A DNA stretch of 64,000 bases from Chiridota heheva. Lineage: Eukaryota > Echinodermata > Holothuroidea > Apodida > Chiridotidae. Position numbers and translations under genes: made by a program. How positions within the stretch are numbered: position 1 is the first letter of the stretch; each line of letters starts with the position of its first letter. The notes below the pieces were generated by a model. The model ran no database searches. It worked only from the letters and a program-made list of their open reading frames with translations, and was not told the origin of the DNA. Shown here in pieces: positions 31,565 through 43,379 of this stretch. Location: positions 361,501 to 425,500 of the forward strand of contig JAIGNY010000077.1 of the NCBI GenBank assembly GCA_020152595.1. The letters are read 5' to 3'.

Positions 31565-34500
31565 CTGCAATCAAAAAGAAAATTGTTGAAGTAATATGGA
31601 AAAGTAGAGAATTTTGACCCAGATGAAAGAGCATTACATTCTGTGCATAACAGTCTTTACTTTAAATGGTCACAATTAGCACTTATAGGTATCGAATTAT
31701 GTACAAATGTCCAATTATGTACAATTGTCCAGCTTGCACAAAAGTGATGATGTATGAATAGGATTACAATGTTTTTCAAAAACTTATGATTTTATAAAGT
31801 GGGGGAAACAAGTGCCCCTCCCCCCCCCCTCCCCCTCCCTTCCTCCGCACACACACACAGAGGAATTACGACATTGAGAGTGGAGGGAGACACCACCATA
31901 AGTAAATATTATGTTTCTATCTGAACTGGATTTTAATAGGTTTCTATTTATGTGAACAGTCTTATTCCCTATGACAGAAGTTTTTAGATGTACTACTCCT
32001 AAATGGAAAAAGATATCAACATGGTGGTTTCACCAATTTGTTTCTTTAATAGTCCTCTATGAAATAAATAAATATGAAAATTCACAGCAATAGCTCAAAC
32101 AAAATGTCAAAAACTGAAAGTAATCAATGCATTTTTACAATTCATGCTGAAGGTATCTGCCTTGGTAATCCATTCTTTCATGACTCCGCCCCACTGTTTC
32201 GTCACCTTCCCAACCTCGGTCTGCTTGTCCAATGAAAGAATCTGCAAAATAAAAAGGAACAGTGGTGACGCCAGGATTTGGATGATGGGGAAAGAGAGGG
32301 GGAACTGTGTTTTAGGGAGCGGAGCTATAAAATGGCAATATATATTTCTGGGGGAGTAAAGTCATCTTGTGGGGAAGATGCCACTGCTTGGGTCGTATGA
32401 TCGGTACAGGACCAGGTAATGTGCAAAAGGTGGTAACCATTTTGACGCAATTCCTGACTTAAATTTTTGTCTGTGACGTCATCCTTTGAGCCGTTTTAAC
32501 GAGTTCCCTTACCTATATGCTTTAATTTTTTCAGACTTTCAAGACGACAGTGCAATGTGTAGAAGTTAATGATAGTCTCGTCGTGACCAAGGGTCACAAT
32601 CAAAAAAAAAATTACCTTAAAATCCAGATCATCAATGCACCCGCACACACATTGACATGGGCAACATGGTCCCTTTATATGCAGTAGGGGTTCAAACTCT
32701 GCATTGAAAATGGTATACTTGGGCGTCCATTTACTGAAACTGAAAAACAATGGAACAAAATGGAATAGGCGTAGACGATGAATGCAATTAAGCAATAGCG
32801 AATTAAGGGGTGTGACCCGAGTGAGAGGGGGTCACATACCCCAGAGACACCTGAAAAGGGCAAGAAGAGAAACTAAAGCCGAGGGCACTTTTGTGACGTC
32901 ACTTTAGTTGTGCCATGGTGAGAAAAGTCGGGTACGCATGCAAATTGTGTGGAAATGAAAATGCGCGGAAATGCATGAAAATTGCTGGAGTGAAAAGTTT
33001 GGCAATTCCACCTTTTGTGGCGTCTTATCAATTTACTCTTAACGAAAACCGTATTTATGTAGCCAGGCGCGGTGGTGGGGGAGGGGAGGGGGCGGGGGGA
33101 GGAGGAGGGGTGCCATGTATGTTAACGTACCAATTATTAGGGCTCCCCAAAGTTAAATGCCCGGGGCCGGACGTAGGTTTTACCACCCTTTCAACCCTAT
33201 TGTTGAGCCACTGTGTGTGGATTTTCCTCACCAAACTGCATAACAAATTTGCTGAGAAACTCGTTGCCTGCCACTCAAGTCTATTTTTTGTTTTTACTTT
33301 CAAACATGCACAACGGATCAACTTGACAAAGGAACAAGTGTTTACCTTTCAAAAGTCAACACAATTCACAGCATTTCATGAATAATACAACGACTGGTTA
33401 CTCAGTCTTCGCCAATACATTTAAGGAGTAAAACTTTTCGTCTTAAGGTAAGTTGTAGAAATGACATTCACTGTTCAACAAAACCGATAATAGGTAAATA
33501 CTTCGCACGAACATTGAGAAGCTGGGTGTTTAGTTTGAACATGGAGCTATATAATTTCTTGTGTTATATCTAGTATGGTAGGAGCGAGACAAATGCTATA
33601 TAGTGAAAGACACAGTGAGAGACTTTCGAAAGCGAATTAGGCTACAATCAGAGGCGTAGCCAGCATGACAAAAGGGGAGGAGCTTCGAGAAAGTCCTCGA
33701 CCCCCTCCCAAGACAAAAGTTTTCAAATTTAGCCCATTTCTAAGGGCAATTCTTATTTTTTTCAAGCAAATAATATATTAAAAAACAAAGATTATCCCAA
33801 TTTTGAAACTTTCCTCGAAAAAGTGCTGATTGTGGTGGTGATGTGTGTTTGTGTGTGTGTGTGTCTGTGTGGGAGGAGGGGGAGGGGGTGGTGGTATGAA
33901 TCCCCATTCCTCCGTGGCTACGTCACTGGGTGTGGTATGAATCTCCGTGGCTACGTCACTGGGTGGTGGTATGAATCCCCATTCCTCCGTGGCTACGTCA
34001 CTGGCTACAATTTGTCATGAATTATTCATCGATTAAATTGGCAGATTGTCCCAAACGTAAATAGCCAAAGCAGTTCAGTTGAAGAAAAAAAAAACACACA
34101 AATTAAGCTTTAAAAAAAGAAGCCAAACTAGTGTTTAATCGAGCCAAGAATTTTTTTTCTCGGAAATAATCGGCCACTGGCAGGTCCAAGGGTTTTTCTT
34201 GTAAATGAGGGGTAAAGTGTACTGAAAAATGTAATGATTTTAAGTGGAATAGGTCTATATACAAAATACCATGTGGTGAACGAACGTCATCAGAAAAAGA
34301 TTTTTAACTTATTTTTTTCCCTCCATCTGGCCTTTGAGAAAAGGCCAGAATTAAGCCAAATAAGACATTTTACAGCAAACACATCTCCAAAAAGAAGAAA
34401 TGCTGAGAACAGTTTTGTTTTTTATATTCCGGTTCTAAAGATGATATTTACCTTTGACGAACATATCCAACAGTTTGCCCTGGCGGCGCCTCAACCTTGA

Positions 34501-37500
34501 TGAGATACGCACAGCAATTATCTGACGCCCCACACACCCCAATACAGCAACAACAGCCATAGCAGCACTTGAAGTCCCTGATGACACGTATCACCTCCTG
34601 TTAACAGTAATAATAGAAAAACTTACATTTCAGAACAATAGGGGAAAGGAAGGGAAGGGATGAACCCGACTAGACGTAGACGCCCCTCAGGCTGTGAATC
34701 AGTCAGAAAATGGGTCTCAATGTTGATCTCAACACGTAAGAGATCATTCAGTATTTGGACAACTTTCTTACTTTCTGCCTCGAATGATTATAAACTTTTG
34801 GTATATGGATATTATGGTGAAGGAAGGGGACGGGGTGGTAGAGGCAGGAAGGGTGGAGGAGGGGCAAACACCTCATCACCGACACTAAGCCGAAGGGATT
34901 CTCATTACTGAAGGACTGTACCGCCCAGAAAGGGCAAGCTGACCCAAAAATTGAAGGAAATTTCTCGAAATTGAAGGAAATTTGACAAAAATGAAAGAAA
35001 TGTTCCAAAAAATTAGGAGATTTCCCGAAAACTGAAGATTGCCGGAAGAAAAGATTACAATATGGTGTCTGACTCTTGATTTATTATAAAAAATCATATC
35101 GATAACAATATATCAATATTTCACAGGGAAATTTTCCTGGGGGCAATCAAAAGAAATGGGATAGTGGGCATTTTCTCCCCAGTTAGTATGTTAACAAAGA
35201 CTATGCATGGAATATGTGGCTTAACGGAATGTCGACAAATTTTCGTTCTTGCCACATAGTTTAACTTGCAAGTTACATCAAAGGTAACATATAGTTACAA
35301 GATAACTAACATAAAGGGAAATAAGAAAAAAGGATAATGCTTCACAGAATAGATGCATACTTTAGAGATTTTTTGATGGAAATGAGAAGAGTTCAACTAT
35401 TATTATGGTAATTGAAGCATCAGAAAGAAGGTATAGTGAAAGGTGGGCGTACAATTTTTGAACCGAAGAAGGTAGGGTACGTGCAGAAAGAGATAGAGGG
35501 AGGGGTAGGGTAATGCCCATTTCCAACATGACTAAACTAACTAAAATGTTCGCTCAATGCAAAAAAAACAAGGCGATTGTTGGTCCCCTTCAGGGTAATG
35601 ATGGTGTTACTATCAATAGTGGTAAGGCAGTAAGGATATAACTGAGGTTTGGAATGACTACTTTGTGTCTGTTTTTACTAAGGAGTCCTCTGCTGATGAT
35701 GTTGTGGAATATCTCAGTGTGCACTCTCCAGTATTCATTAAGGATCTTGATTTTTCACATGTTGTGTTTAAAGAAGTTGAAGGGTTTGAATTCAAATAAA
35801 GCACCCGGTCCAGATGGTATACATTCTGCTGTCTTACGTGAGTGTTCTGATGTTCTTTCTGTTCCCCTGAGTATTATCTTGTCAAAGTGCTTTGATGTTG
35901 GTGTTGTTCCTAGTGATTGCGGAATTGCTAATGTCACTCCTATTTTTAAAAAGGGTGACCACAGTTTGCCCTGTAACTATAGGCTAGTGAGTCTGATTAT
36001 TGTTGTGTACAAGGTCATGGAGTCCATTGTGAAGGATGTTGTACTAGATCATTTAATGGTCAATGGTTTGTTGAATTTGTACCAGCATGGGTTCTTACCT
36101 AAGAAGTCTTTTGTTTCTAAATCATTGGAGTTTCTTGATGACGTTACTAAACTAGTTGATCATGGTAATATTGTGGATGTTGCCCATTTAGACTTCCAAA
36201 AAGCATTTGATAAGCTTCCGTTAGGCAAGCTCATGATGAATACAAGAGCACTTAGTGCAGTAGTGTGGAGGAAAATTGTGCCAGTTGGATGAATTCTTGG
36301 TTAGTTGGCAGGTCACAAAGAGTGAAATATCTCCATGGAAGAAGCTTACAAGTGGTCTTCCTCAGGGTTCTGTATTGGGTCCGCTACTTTTCTTAATCTT
36401 CATTAATGATATTGATGTTTCCCTTGGCTCCAGGATTGGTAAATTTGCTGATGACACTAAGCTGGTTCCAAACGTGGCAGATGTTATTTAATGTTGAATA
36501 AATGCAAAGTTATTCATTTTGGTCAGTGCAATTTGGCTCTTAGATATTGCATGAATGGTTCAAATCTTGGTTGTGTTGATCAAGAAAGGGATCTAGGTTG
36601 TGTCATTACTAGCAATCTGAAGCCTTCTAAACAGTGTGCAGCTGCAAGGGTAAATAGGATGCTATGTTGATTAGAAGAAATGTTTGTTTTCTTGGAAAAG
36701 AGATTCTTCTTAATTGAAATGGTTAGTCAGGCCTCATCTTGAGTATGCTATTCAGGCCTGAAGCCCTTTTATGGAAAGGATACGTTCATTTTGGAGCAGG
36801 TTCAGCAAAGAGCCACTATAGACTCAGGCCTATTCCCGAAGTAAGGAATCTTTCTTATGAATCTAGGTTGCAAATTCTTGGTTTTTACCACGTCTGAGTT
36901 GAGAAAAGAACATGGCGATGATTCAGGTTTTTAAATTCCTATCTGGTAATGATGCTTTGGCTTCCTGTTACTGCTTGCATGTTTCAGCTAATGCTCATTT
37001 GATACGTGGTAACAGTTTGAAGTTGACCAAACAGTTTTCACGGATAGATATTCGGCGTTTTAGCTTTTCATAAAGAGTTGTTAATAAGTGGAATGGTTTG
37101 CCTGAGTAGGTAGTTAGCTCCAATTCTGTTCACAATTTCAAAGTTAACATTGATAAGTTCTTTACTAACGCTGGGCGTTTTTTTGTGTGGTGGTGGTGGT
37201 GTTAGTTTGGGTTTTTTATGGGGTGACTAACCCTTCTTAGTCCGTCATCTTGTTATGTTATGTTATCAGAATATCTTAACAATTCAGGGTCGTTCGCAAT
37301 ATGAGTGTTCCAAATTAGACTTTAACCAGTCGTCATCTTACCTTCCCCTCGTTGTCTTGCAATCTCATTTCAAATCCCCTTTCTGACTCGCACCACACTC
37401 TCATGCAGACGTTAGAATCTAAAGGCCAAGAAATAAAAACATAAAATACAAGGGACAGCGATGACTAAACATGGTGAGGGGCGCCGCCTGCCGTACCGCG

Positions 37501-40500
37501 TGCACGGTCGAAGGATGTAAAAAAAACCTCCGTGGTGTAGTGATTAGTGCTTTGTCCTAACACCCGCACGTCCTGGGTTCGTATCCTGGTAGGTCTGCAA
37601 CCAGTGACTTCACAACTGGTTATCAAAGGCCGTGGCCGTCTTGATATAATGTCCAGCACTGGATGCTTTCTAAAAAGTTAAACCTTGCTATGCTATCCTA
37701 TGCTATGCTAAAATAATTGGAATTTTTAAAGCTGATTTTAAACATGCATTTAACGAGTACTTCAAAATATAAAAGGGTACGTTAAGCAATTAAGTAGTGA
37801 AGCACATCCACAATTTATGAAAACAACGATAAAAGAACAAAACGGTACAGAAAGTGTCAGAAAATCTTCTGCTGTAAAGGAGGTAATATATATCAATTTC
37901 TGTCTCGTTTGCGTAGAAGTGACTGAAATCAGACTAGCATGATATTGGAATTTCGTACAAACAGCCGGTAGCATTACACCATTACATTTCCCAAAATATG
38001 TTTTTATTCACAGTATTCAATTCCAAAATAAATGTCATTAAGAAAATTCATTAAAAAAAATCATGAACACTGACTTCGCAAACACCAAAGGTTTGAGTGA
38101 CCTGATTGCGATTGCTAAAAATAGCCATGACAAATTACTTACGTTCCATTGCGTAATATATTTGTTGTCCGAGAGAGTTGCTGACTACGTACTTGTTGGC
38201 AAAATCGATATCGGTGAAGACTGGAAAGAGATAAGCAGCATAATTTACAAATGGGCATTTTGTAATTAATTCAGGACATGAAGGTCGACAAATATCCTAT
38301 GAAATTAATCATTTTGTGGGGTGTAACTTTAATAGGCTTATCTAAAAGGAAATTTCACCGGTGGGCCAATTGATGGCGAAAATTGTATCAACGGACGTTT
38401 AATCCCTAAAACAGAAGCAGTGCCACCAGGTTAGGGGTGGCTGGCGAGCTATTTTCCCCCAACAGGATAACAATTGCACCCATTTGAGTTAAGTTGGGTA
38501 AGTTTAGGGTTGGTTTAGAACTAAAGCCAAGCAGACAAGAGGAAATTTGTGCCATTGCTACCCTGTTTGGGGAAAAATCGCTGCCGGGGAGAGACAGATT
38601 TTCCACGTTTTTTTTTTTTTTAAATAAGAAAATGATGACAACAAAAAGGATAAGAGTACCCCTTTAAAGTAACATTCCCCTCAAAATTATTTGAACATTG
38701 ACCCATCAGTACCACAATTTTTGGAAAAGTGGTGGGCTAAATTAACTGCTTGGTCTATCAACCCTTACTAGAGGGCGTCGTACGAGCTATAAAACATTTC
38801 TTAACAGCACAACGAAGTATCTTTTCATGTTTTAAAATGGAAACAACGATTTCAATTAATTTTTAACAATCGACACCGCATAACCCCCCACCCGCCTCCT
38901 CCGCCACACACACACACACACACACATACACGCACAAACGTAAACACACACACACACACACATCAGCAACAATTCTCTTGTTTTTAAATAAATTTCCACT
39001 CTCCAGTGTAAGCAACTTCGAATTATAATAAACTCTAATTACTTTTGGCATGTTCCACCCTACTGCCCTAACAAGGTGAAATTAAATTCAAAATTGATTA
39101 AATGCCTCACTCCAATTACGTAACATTTATATTACACGGTCAGTGTGTGAAAACTTCATGTCGAGTAGGCCTACTTGTTTCATTAGTAGTACATTAACTG
39201 AAAATGGATAATAACAATCCAATTCCTTCCCGTCTGTTGGGAAAATTGCAAGTGCGATTCCATTAACAATTTAATAAGTCGGGCCATGGTAACGCACGCG
39301 CATGCCCGGAACTGATTGTGGTGTCAGGTCAAGTGATAATAAGAATCAGCGCGGTACGGTCCGATCATATGTAAACCAAAGCTTTCTCCATGTTAATTCT
39401 ACCACAGGATAGCTTTGTGACATGCCATGTGGGACCTAGCGATAGATGCCATGCGGGACATAGGGATGGATGGCATGTGGAAGATATGAATGCGGGACAT
39501 GGAGAGGGATGCCATGTGGGACATACAGATGGATGTCATCGATAGATGCCATGTGGGCATAGGGAAAGATGCCGTGTGGTACATAGGGTGGGATGTCATA
39601 TGGGACATATGAGTGCATGGGATGCTATTTAATATATCTTTAGGATGAGATAGAGATGGATATCATGTGAAACATCGAAGGGTGGCACATGGAGAGAGAT
39701 GCCATGTAGGGCAGAGGGACGGATTCCATGTAGGGCATAGGGGGAATGACATGTGGCACATGGGTAGGGATGTCATGTGAGACAGAGATGGATGTCATGT
39801 GGGATATAGGGATGGATACCATGTGGGGCACAGGGAAGAATACCGTGTGGTAAATAGGGTGTGATGGCATATGGGACATCTGAGTGGGATGTCATTTGGT
39901 ACATCTTTAGGATGAGGCGCCATGTGGGACATAGAGAGCTAGGGATGTCATGTGGAACATAGAGGGTGAGACATGGTGAGGGATGTCATGTGGCACATGG
40001 GTAGTGATGTCATGTGGGACATAGAGATGGATGTCATGTGGAGCAGGGGTGGGATGATCTGTGAGATATAGGGTGGGATGGGACATGGGACATGGGTAGG
40101 GTGGATAGTGGGATGTTTTTTATAATTGTGATGTGTGTCAATTTGAATCAGTATGCGAGCCGTGACGGTATTTATCATTCTGGTTTAATCTAATATTGTT
40201 ATATACATGTGGCATCCCACCCTATGTCCCACATGTCATCCCTCCTTATGTCACACCTAGCGTCCCTTCCTATGTCCCACATGTAATCCCTCCCTATGTC
40301 CCAAATTTCGCTCCTTCCTATCTCTAACATGGCATTGTTCTCGTAGATGTTTCATATGGCATCCATATCGATGTCTCACATGATATCACACACTTTGTTA
40401 CACATGGCGTCCCTCGCTATGTGCCACATGGCATCCCTCCCTATAACCCATGTGATATATCCTTATATCCTACATGGCTTCCATCTATATGTCTCAAATA

Positions 40501-41094
40501 TCATTCCCACCCTATGTTCATATCTATGTCTCACATGGAATCCCACCCTCATGTATGTCCCAAATGGCATCCCAACCTTGTCCTAAATGGCATCCAACCA
40601 AGTTGTCCCACATGGCATCCCACATGATGTCCCTAATGAAAAGGACATCCGTTTCGAAAGCATAAATACATACATGTAAGGCACCGAATCCACACAAATC
40701 TTAAACGAAAAAAAAAAAATCGGAAAGTAACGGTGTTATTCAATGAGTGTTAGTGATGCTTACGGCAAAACAGTTTCAATTGACCTCTTGACCTGCATTG
40801 CGCAATACATATTATCGTGACCATGAAATGGCTTATTGACCACCGATCGACCGTATTAGTCTTACTTTCAAGGAGTTCCATTTGTTGTTGCACCACGACC
40901 TGGTCAATCTGAGTAAGGTATTCCAATCCTGGGGGGCACCCGGGAATTGTCGAGGGTCTGGACATCCACTGGACTTTCTGTGGTTGACCTGGTTGACCAA
41001 ACACCACCTGGTTTGGAAACACCGTCACTGGCGGCGGCACCAAAACTGGCAGCGGCGCCACTTCACCCTGAGGCACTGCTTCATCCTGCTTCTC
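31506..41094 (-). CDS. PLSCR: Phospholipid scramblase family gene 2 (7 exons seen, both ends missing)
   Basis: A paralogue of gene 1 on the opposite strand. In transcript order the exons are 41094-40866, 38220-38143, 37418-37342, 34597-34452, 32739-32616, 32241-32139 and 31564-31506. They join in one frame to 272 residues with GT/AG borders throughout. Landmarks: a proline-rich N-terminal stretch (8-40), PPGLEYL (54-60), the cysteine cluster CCYGCCCC (139-146) with further cysteines at 150, 156 and 157, GKVTKQWGGV (229-238), the Ca2+-site region KADTFSMNFPLD (245-256), and the start of the C-terminal hydrophobic segment. Exon lengths and phases equal those of gene 1, apart from 15 extra bases in the cysteine exon. 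The start exon and the short terminal exon were not found. Role as for gene 1; activity cannot be read from the sequence. Confidence 0.92.
32139..32241 (-). CDS. PLSCR: PLSCR gene 2, Ca2+-site exon
   Basis: A 103-nt minus-strand exon after ATTTTGCAG and before GTAAAA, phase 0 to phase 1. It encodes ILSLDKQTEVGKVTKQWGGV and MKEWITKADTFSMN. Confidence 0.91.
32616..32739 (-). CDS. PLSCR: PLSCR gene 2, second cysteine-rich exon
   Basis: A 124-nt minus-strand exon after GTTTTTCAG and before GTAATT, phase 2 to phase 0. It encodes FSKWTPKYTIFNAEFEPLL, HIKGPCCPCQCVCGC and IDDLDFK, the I-GPC cysteine block. Confidence 0.92.
32864..33648. other. Intron of scramblase gene 2, no exon seen
   Basis: A plus-strand open frame of 156 codons (32915-33385) crosses a G-rich simple tract (33070-33110) and shows no recognisable domain, so I do not call it a gene. 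Confidence 0.45.
33649..34003. mobile_element. hAT-like element with perfect 8-bp duplication and repeated right end
   Basis: It begins CAGAGGCGTAGCCAGC and ends GGCTACGTCACTG, and is flanked by GCTACAAT on both sides (33641-33648 and 34004-34011). The right end is present three times in tandem (33885-34003): TCCGTGGCTACGTCACTGG is repeated with units of 33-42 bp. A GT repeat (33845-33865) lies inside. Confidence 0.85.
34452..34597 (-). CDS. PLSCR: PLSCR gene 2, cysteine cluster exon with 5-residue insertion
   Basis: A 146-nt minus-strand exon after GTTAACAG and before GTAAAT, phase 0 to phase 2. It encodes EVIRVIRDFKCCYGCCCC, then IGVCGASDNCC and VEAPPGQTVGYVRQ. It is 15 nt longer than its gene 1 counterpart; the extra residues fall just after the cysteine cluster and add a cysteine. 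Confidence 0.92.
34925..35045. repeat. Degenerate TTGAAGGAAATTTCTCGAAA array
   Basis: Five to six copies of a GAAGGAAATTTCCCGAAA-like unit, the same low-complexity family as 10360-10800. Confidence 0.75.
35565..37265 (+). pseudogene. CR1-like non-LTR reverse transcriptase relic
   Basis: Reading across frameshifts gives NDYFVSVFTKE (about 35656), NKAPGPDGIHSAVLRE (about 35800), IFKKGD and NYRLVSL (about 35945-35990), LDFQKAFDKLP (about 36190, with the first catalytic Asp), SGLPQGSVLGPLLF (about 36350), FADDTKL (about 36445, catalytic DD) and RPHLEYAIQA (about 36730). This is the order of a CR1/Rex-type RT. At least three frameshifts and premature stops show it is dead. It ends near a short TTATG repeat (37250-37265), a plausible 3' tail. 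It sits in the intron between the CMRVWC and cysteine-cluster exons of scramblase gene 2, opposite in strand. Confidence 0.88.
37342..37418 (-). CDS. PLSCR: PLSCR gene 2, exon encoding HSNVCMRVWCESERGF
   Basis: A 77-nt minus-strand exon after CCTTTAG and before GTAAGA, phase 1 to phase 0. It encodes HSNVCMRVWCESERGF and EMRLQDNEGK. It has no long ORF of its own and was located by length, phase and alignment to the gene 1 exon CMRICCKGARSF. It is the most diverged exon of the pair. Confidence 0.82.
37527..37710 (+). mobile_element. tRNA-derived SINE, family B, copy 1
   Basis: The head has box A-like TGGTGTAGTGATTAGTGC and box B-like GGTTCGTATCC. The body carries ACAACTGGTTATCAAAGGCC, and the tail is a TATGC repeat. 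The other copy is inverted at 52284-52458. Confidence 0.85.
37765..37945. repeat. Diverged end of the AAAGGATTAG inverted-repeat family
   Basis: Words such as AAAGAACAAAACGGTACAG and AAGTGACTGAAATCAGAC follow the order of the family at 1217-1808, but with many changes. Only one end is visible. Similar remnants occur near 31985-32065 and 44385-44465. Confidence 0.5.
38143..38220 (-). CDS. PLSCR: PLSCR gene 2, exon encoding IFTDIDFANKY
   Basis: A 78-nt minus-strand exon after CTTTCCAG and before GTAAGT. It encodes IFTDIDFANKYVVSNSLGQQ and then IYYAME, matching the gene 1 exon of equal length and phase. Confidence 0.9.
38908..38962. repeat. (CA)n microsatellite
   Basis: Two CA runs separated by TACACGCACAAACGTAAA. 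Confidence 0.93.
39417..40115. repeat. Minisatellite array GATGCCATGTGGGACATAGG, forward half
   Basis: About 25 imperfect units of 24-27 bp built on GATGTCATGTGGGACATAGG. It lies in the first visible intron of scramblase gene 2. Confidence 0.93.
40208..40640. repeat. Minisatellite array, inverted half
   Basis: About 15 units of CCCTATGTCCCACATGGCAT, the reverse complement of the array at 39417-40115. A spacer of about 90 bp separates the two. Confidence 0.93.
40866..41094 (-). CDS. PLSCR: PLSCR gene 2, proline-rich plus PPGLEYL exon
   Basis: A 229-nt exon on the minus strand, after CCTTTTCAG and before GTAAG, phase 0 to phase 1. It encodes EKQDEAVPQGEVAPLPVLVP, a Pro/Gln/Val-rich stretch, then WMSRP, PPGLEYL and QIDQVVVQQQMELLE. 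The proline-rich part is like the N-terminal region of other scramblases. The upstream start exon would lie at higher coordinates. Confidence 0.92.
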
Positions 41095-41136
41095 CTGAAA
41101 AGGGATATATAAATATCCATTATTAAATACAATATT

Positions 41137-42478
41137 ATGTCTCAGACTTATTCAATTGTAACAAAGGTGTTGGACAAGGTTGTGTCCATAACCCAACTCT
41201 TTTTACAGTATACATTGATTTAATTGCCAAAATGGTTAAACAAAATAATGATGGCGTTCAACTCCACCCCCATGATGACATTGTTTCAATTCTTAGGTAT
41301 GCTGATAATGTCGTTCTTATTTTAGACAGCATTCGGGGCTTACAACGTCATGTTAATACATTGCAATCTTTCTGTGAGCTAAGTGGTATGAAAATTAATC
41401 TTCAAAGACAAAGGCCGTTGTTTTTTCAATGGTGGGCGGATGAAAGTGGTGTTTTAATGGGCAAAAAAAAAATCAACTGCGTTTCTTATTATAAGTATCT
41501 AGGTCAATTGCGTTCTACTAAAACTATTTGGAGTAAAGTTATTAGTACTCTATCTATATCCAAGGTAAAAAAACTTCAAAATATTATTCATTCTTCGTTG
41601 CGTTCCGTGTTAACATTTATGCTAAAGTATTCGATACTATGGGTTTCACCTGTTTTGTGTTCTGGTTCAGAAATCTGGTGCCATATGCTTTATCCTAATA
41701 TTAAAAAAGGACAAATTGATTATTTTAAACGCTTTCTAGGTGTCAAGAAATGTGCCCCAGGATGTGCTGTTCTTGGAGACTGGTCGACATACACTGTTTA
41801 TCCATACTGTTATTAAATGTATTAAGTTTTGGCTCAAAAGAATTCGACTTCCAAATTATAGATACACTAAGAAATGTCATGATATGCTATTAGAGCTTGA
41901 TAATGTAGGTAAAAGAACATGGACCTCAAATGTGAAAAGTATTCTGCAAAGTTACGGTTTGAGTTATGTTTGGTCTCATCAGGAAGTAGGAAATTAATGT
42001 AATTTTATTAGTATTTTTAAACAAAGAGTTATGGACATCGATTCACAAAACTGGAAAAGTAGAATCCGTTTATTTGATAATTTATACACCTATCGTTCCT
42101 TCAAAAGTTGTCTTGTTGGTGAACCTTACGTCTTGAACATAAAGAATTATATAAAAAAAAAGATCTGTGTTTGCTAATTTTAGATGCTCTGGGCACAATC
42201 TAAAAATTGAAGAAGGTAGAGAAGAAGAAAAAAACTCCCAGAGATTATCGTATATGACTTTTATAGATCAATGGCGAGGGTCTCTCGGTAACCTTTTTTA
42301 TAGACCCCCAATTAAAGTAGCTTTACTCAAACAGCTGAACAGACAAAGCAAATGATGTTTACGTCACTTTGTTAAATCTGTCAATAATCAGAGGACTTGT
42401 CTTAAGTATTTAAAAGAACACTCAAGTAAGTATCTCTCTAAATAGGTAGTTTTTAACTTTAAAAAAAAAAAAAAAAAA
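41137..42478 (+). pseudogene. Second non-LTR reverse transcriptase relic with poly(A) end
   Basis: It reads KGVGQGCVHNPTLFTVYIDL (about 41165-41225), then ILRYADNVVLILDSIRGLQ (about 41290-41350), FCELSGMKINLQR, YYKYLGQ (about 41490) and YFKRFLGVKK (about 41720). After a frameshift comes FWLKRIRLPNYRY and further thumb/C-terminal sequence to about 42450. The order is the palm and thumb of a LINE RT. The catalytic YADD box reads YADN, so the second Asp is lost. A run of A (42461-42478) marks the 3' end. The clade is not certain. It starts about 40 bp upstream of scramblase gene 2's proline-rich exon. Confidence 0.85.
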
Positions 42479-42483
42479 GGTGA

Positions 42484-43010
42484 AGGGGGACACGAAAGTC
42501 TATCGCAATGGCTCGGGTCCACCTCGTAATTTTGCTGTTCATGGGACCCATTTCTGTGAGATGCCCCGCTAAAGATATTTGGGGTGGCTTGCATACTCTA
42601 CCAAGGACCTATTTTAAACAGTTTTCACAAAACAAAGGTAGGTAGTTGTGAAGGCATTTTCACTAGGCAGGTAGGGAAAAAAAGTCCAAAGTAGGGCTGT
42701 TGTGCTTCAACATTTTCTATAGGGACAATTGATAATAGAGTGTATGCGCGCAAAGCGCGTCAAATTTCACACTTAGAGCAATCTTGTTACTTTCTTTAGT
42801 GAAAAGATCGGTTATATAAGGTTGAAAAAGGAATGTTTTTCAATGTTTGAAAGGGCACATTACCTTTATAAAAAACGAAATTTTCTTCTCTGAAAAGAAG
42901 AACATTTCTTTTCTGAAAGGGCACTTTGTAAACGTTTAAGAAAAGTGGGGGGAGGGGGGAGGAGGAAGGGGAAACGTGTCCATGTTCCCCGGTCCCGCCG
43001 CCTATGAAAC
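42484..43010. other. No gene seen; GGGGCAC-type repeat
   Basis: About 42840-43008 carries GGGCAC, TTTTCTGAAAGGGCACTTT and AAAAGTGGGGGGAGG words, similar to 19600-19735. It may be a dispersed repeat end. Confidence 0.5.
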
Positions 43011-43379
43011 GTATCCAACCTCCCATGAAGAAGTATACAAGTCTAAGCAGTCAGTTAGCAAAAATTGACCACAGTTATTTATTCTCTATGATAGAAATAA
43101 CAAACAACTTACCATTTCCATCTTATTCAATTCGCGTCAAGACGATATCCAGAGAGATAAAAAAGTCTCCGACGAAACTCAGGTATCTACGCGGGGAAAA
43201 CAAGAACGATTTAATCCATTGTTATATTGTTTATCAACATTGTCATCACCTTAAATATTGTCGCTGTCATCATCGCTGTAGTAATTAATTATCCTTGATT
43301 TTGTATATCGTCAAATTTACCGCCCATACAATCACTATCATTGTAGTTATTGCATGGTATCACCGTCACCGTCAAGGTT

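Noticed and set aside
32915-33385. 156-codon plus-strand frame
   Set aside because: It crosses a G-rich simple tract and shows no domain; no splice or start context supports it.
37531-37595. tRNA gene on the plus strand
   Set aside because: Same reason: it is the head of a SINE family with another copy at 52.3 kb.
39399-40665. Histidine/methionine-rich frames such as MSHMTSHPMYHT
   Set aside because: They come from the GATGCCATGTGGGACATAGG arrays and occur in several frames on both strands.
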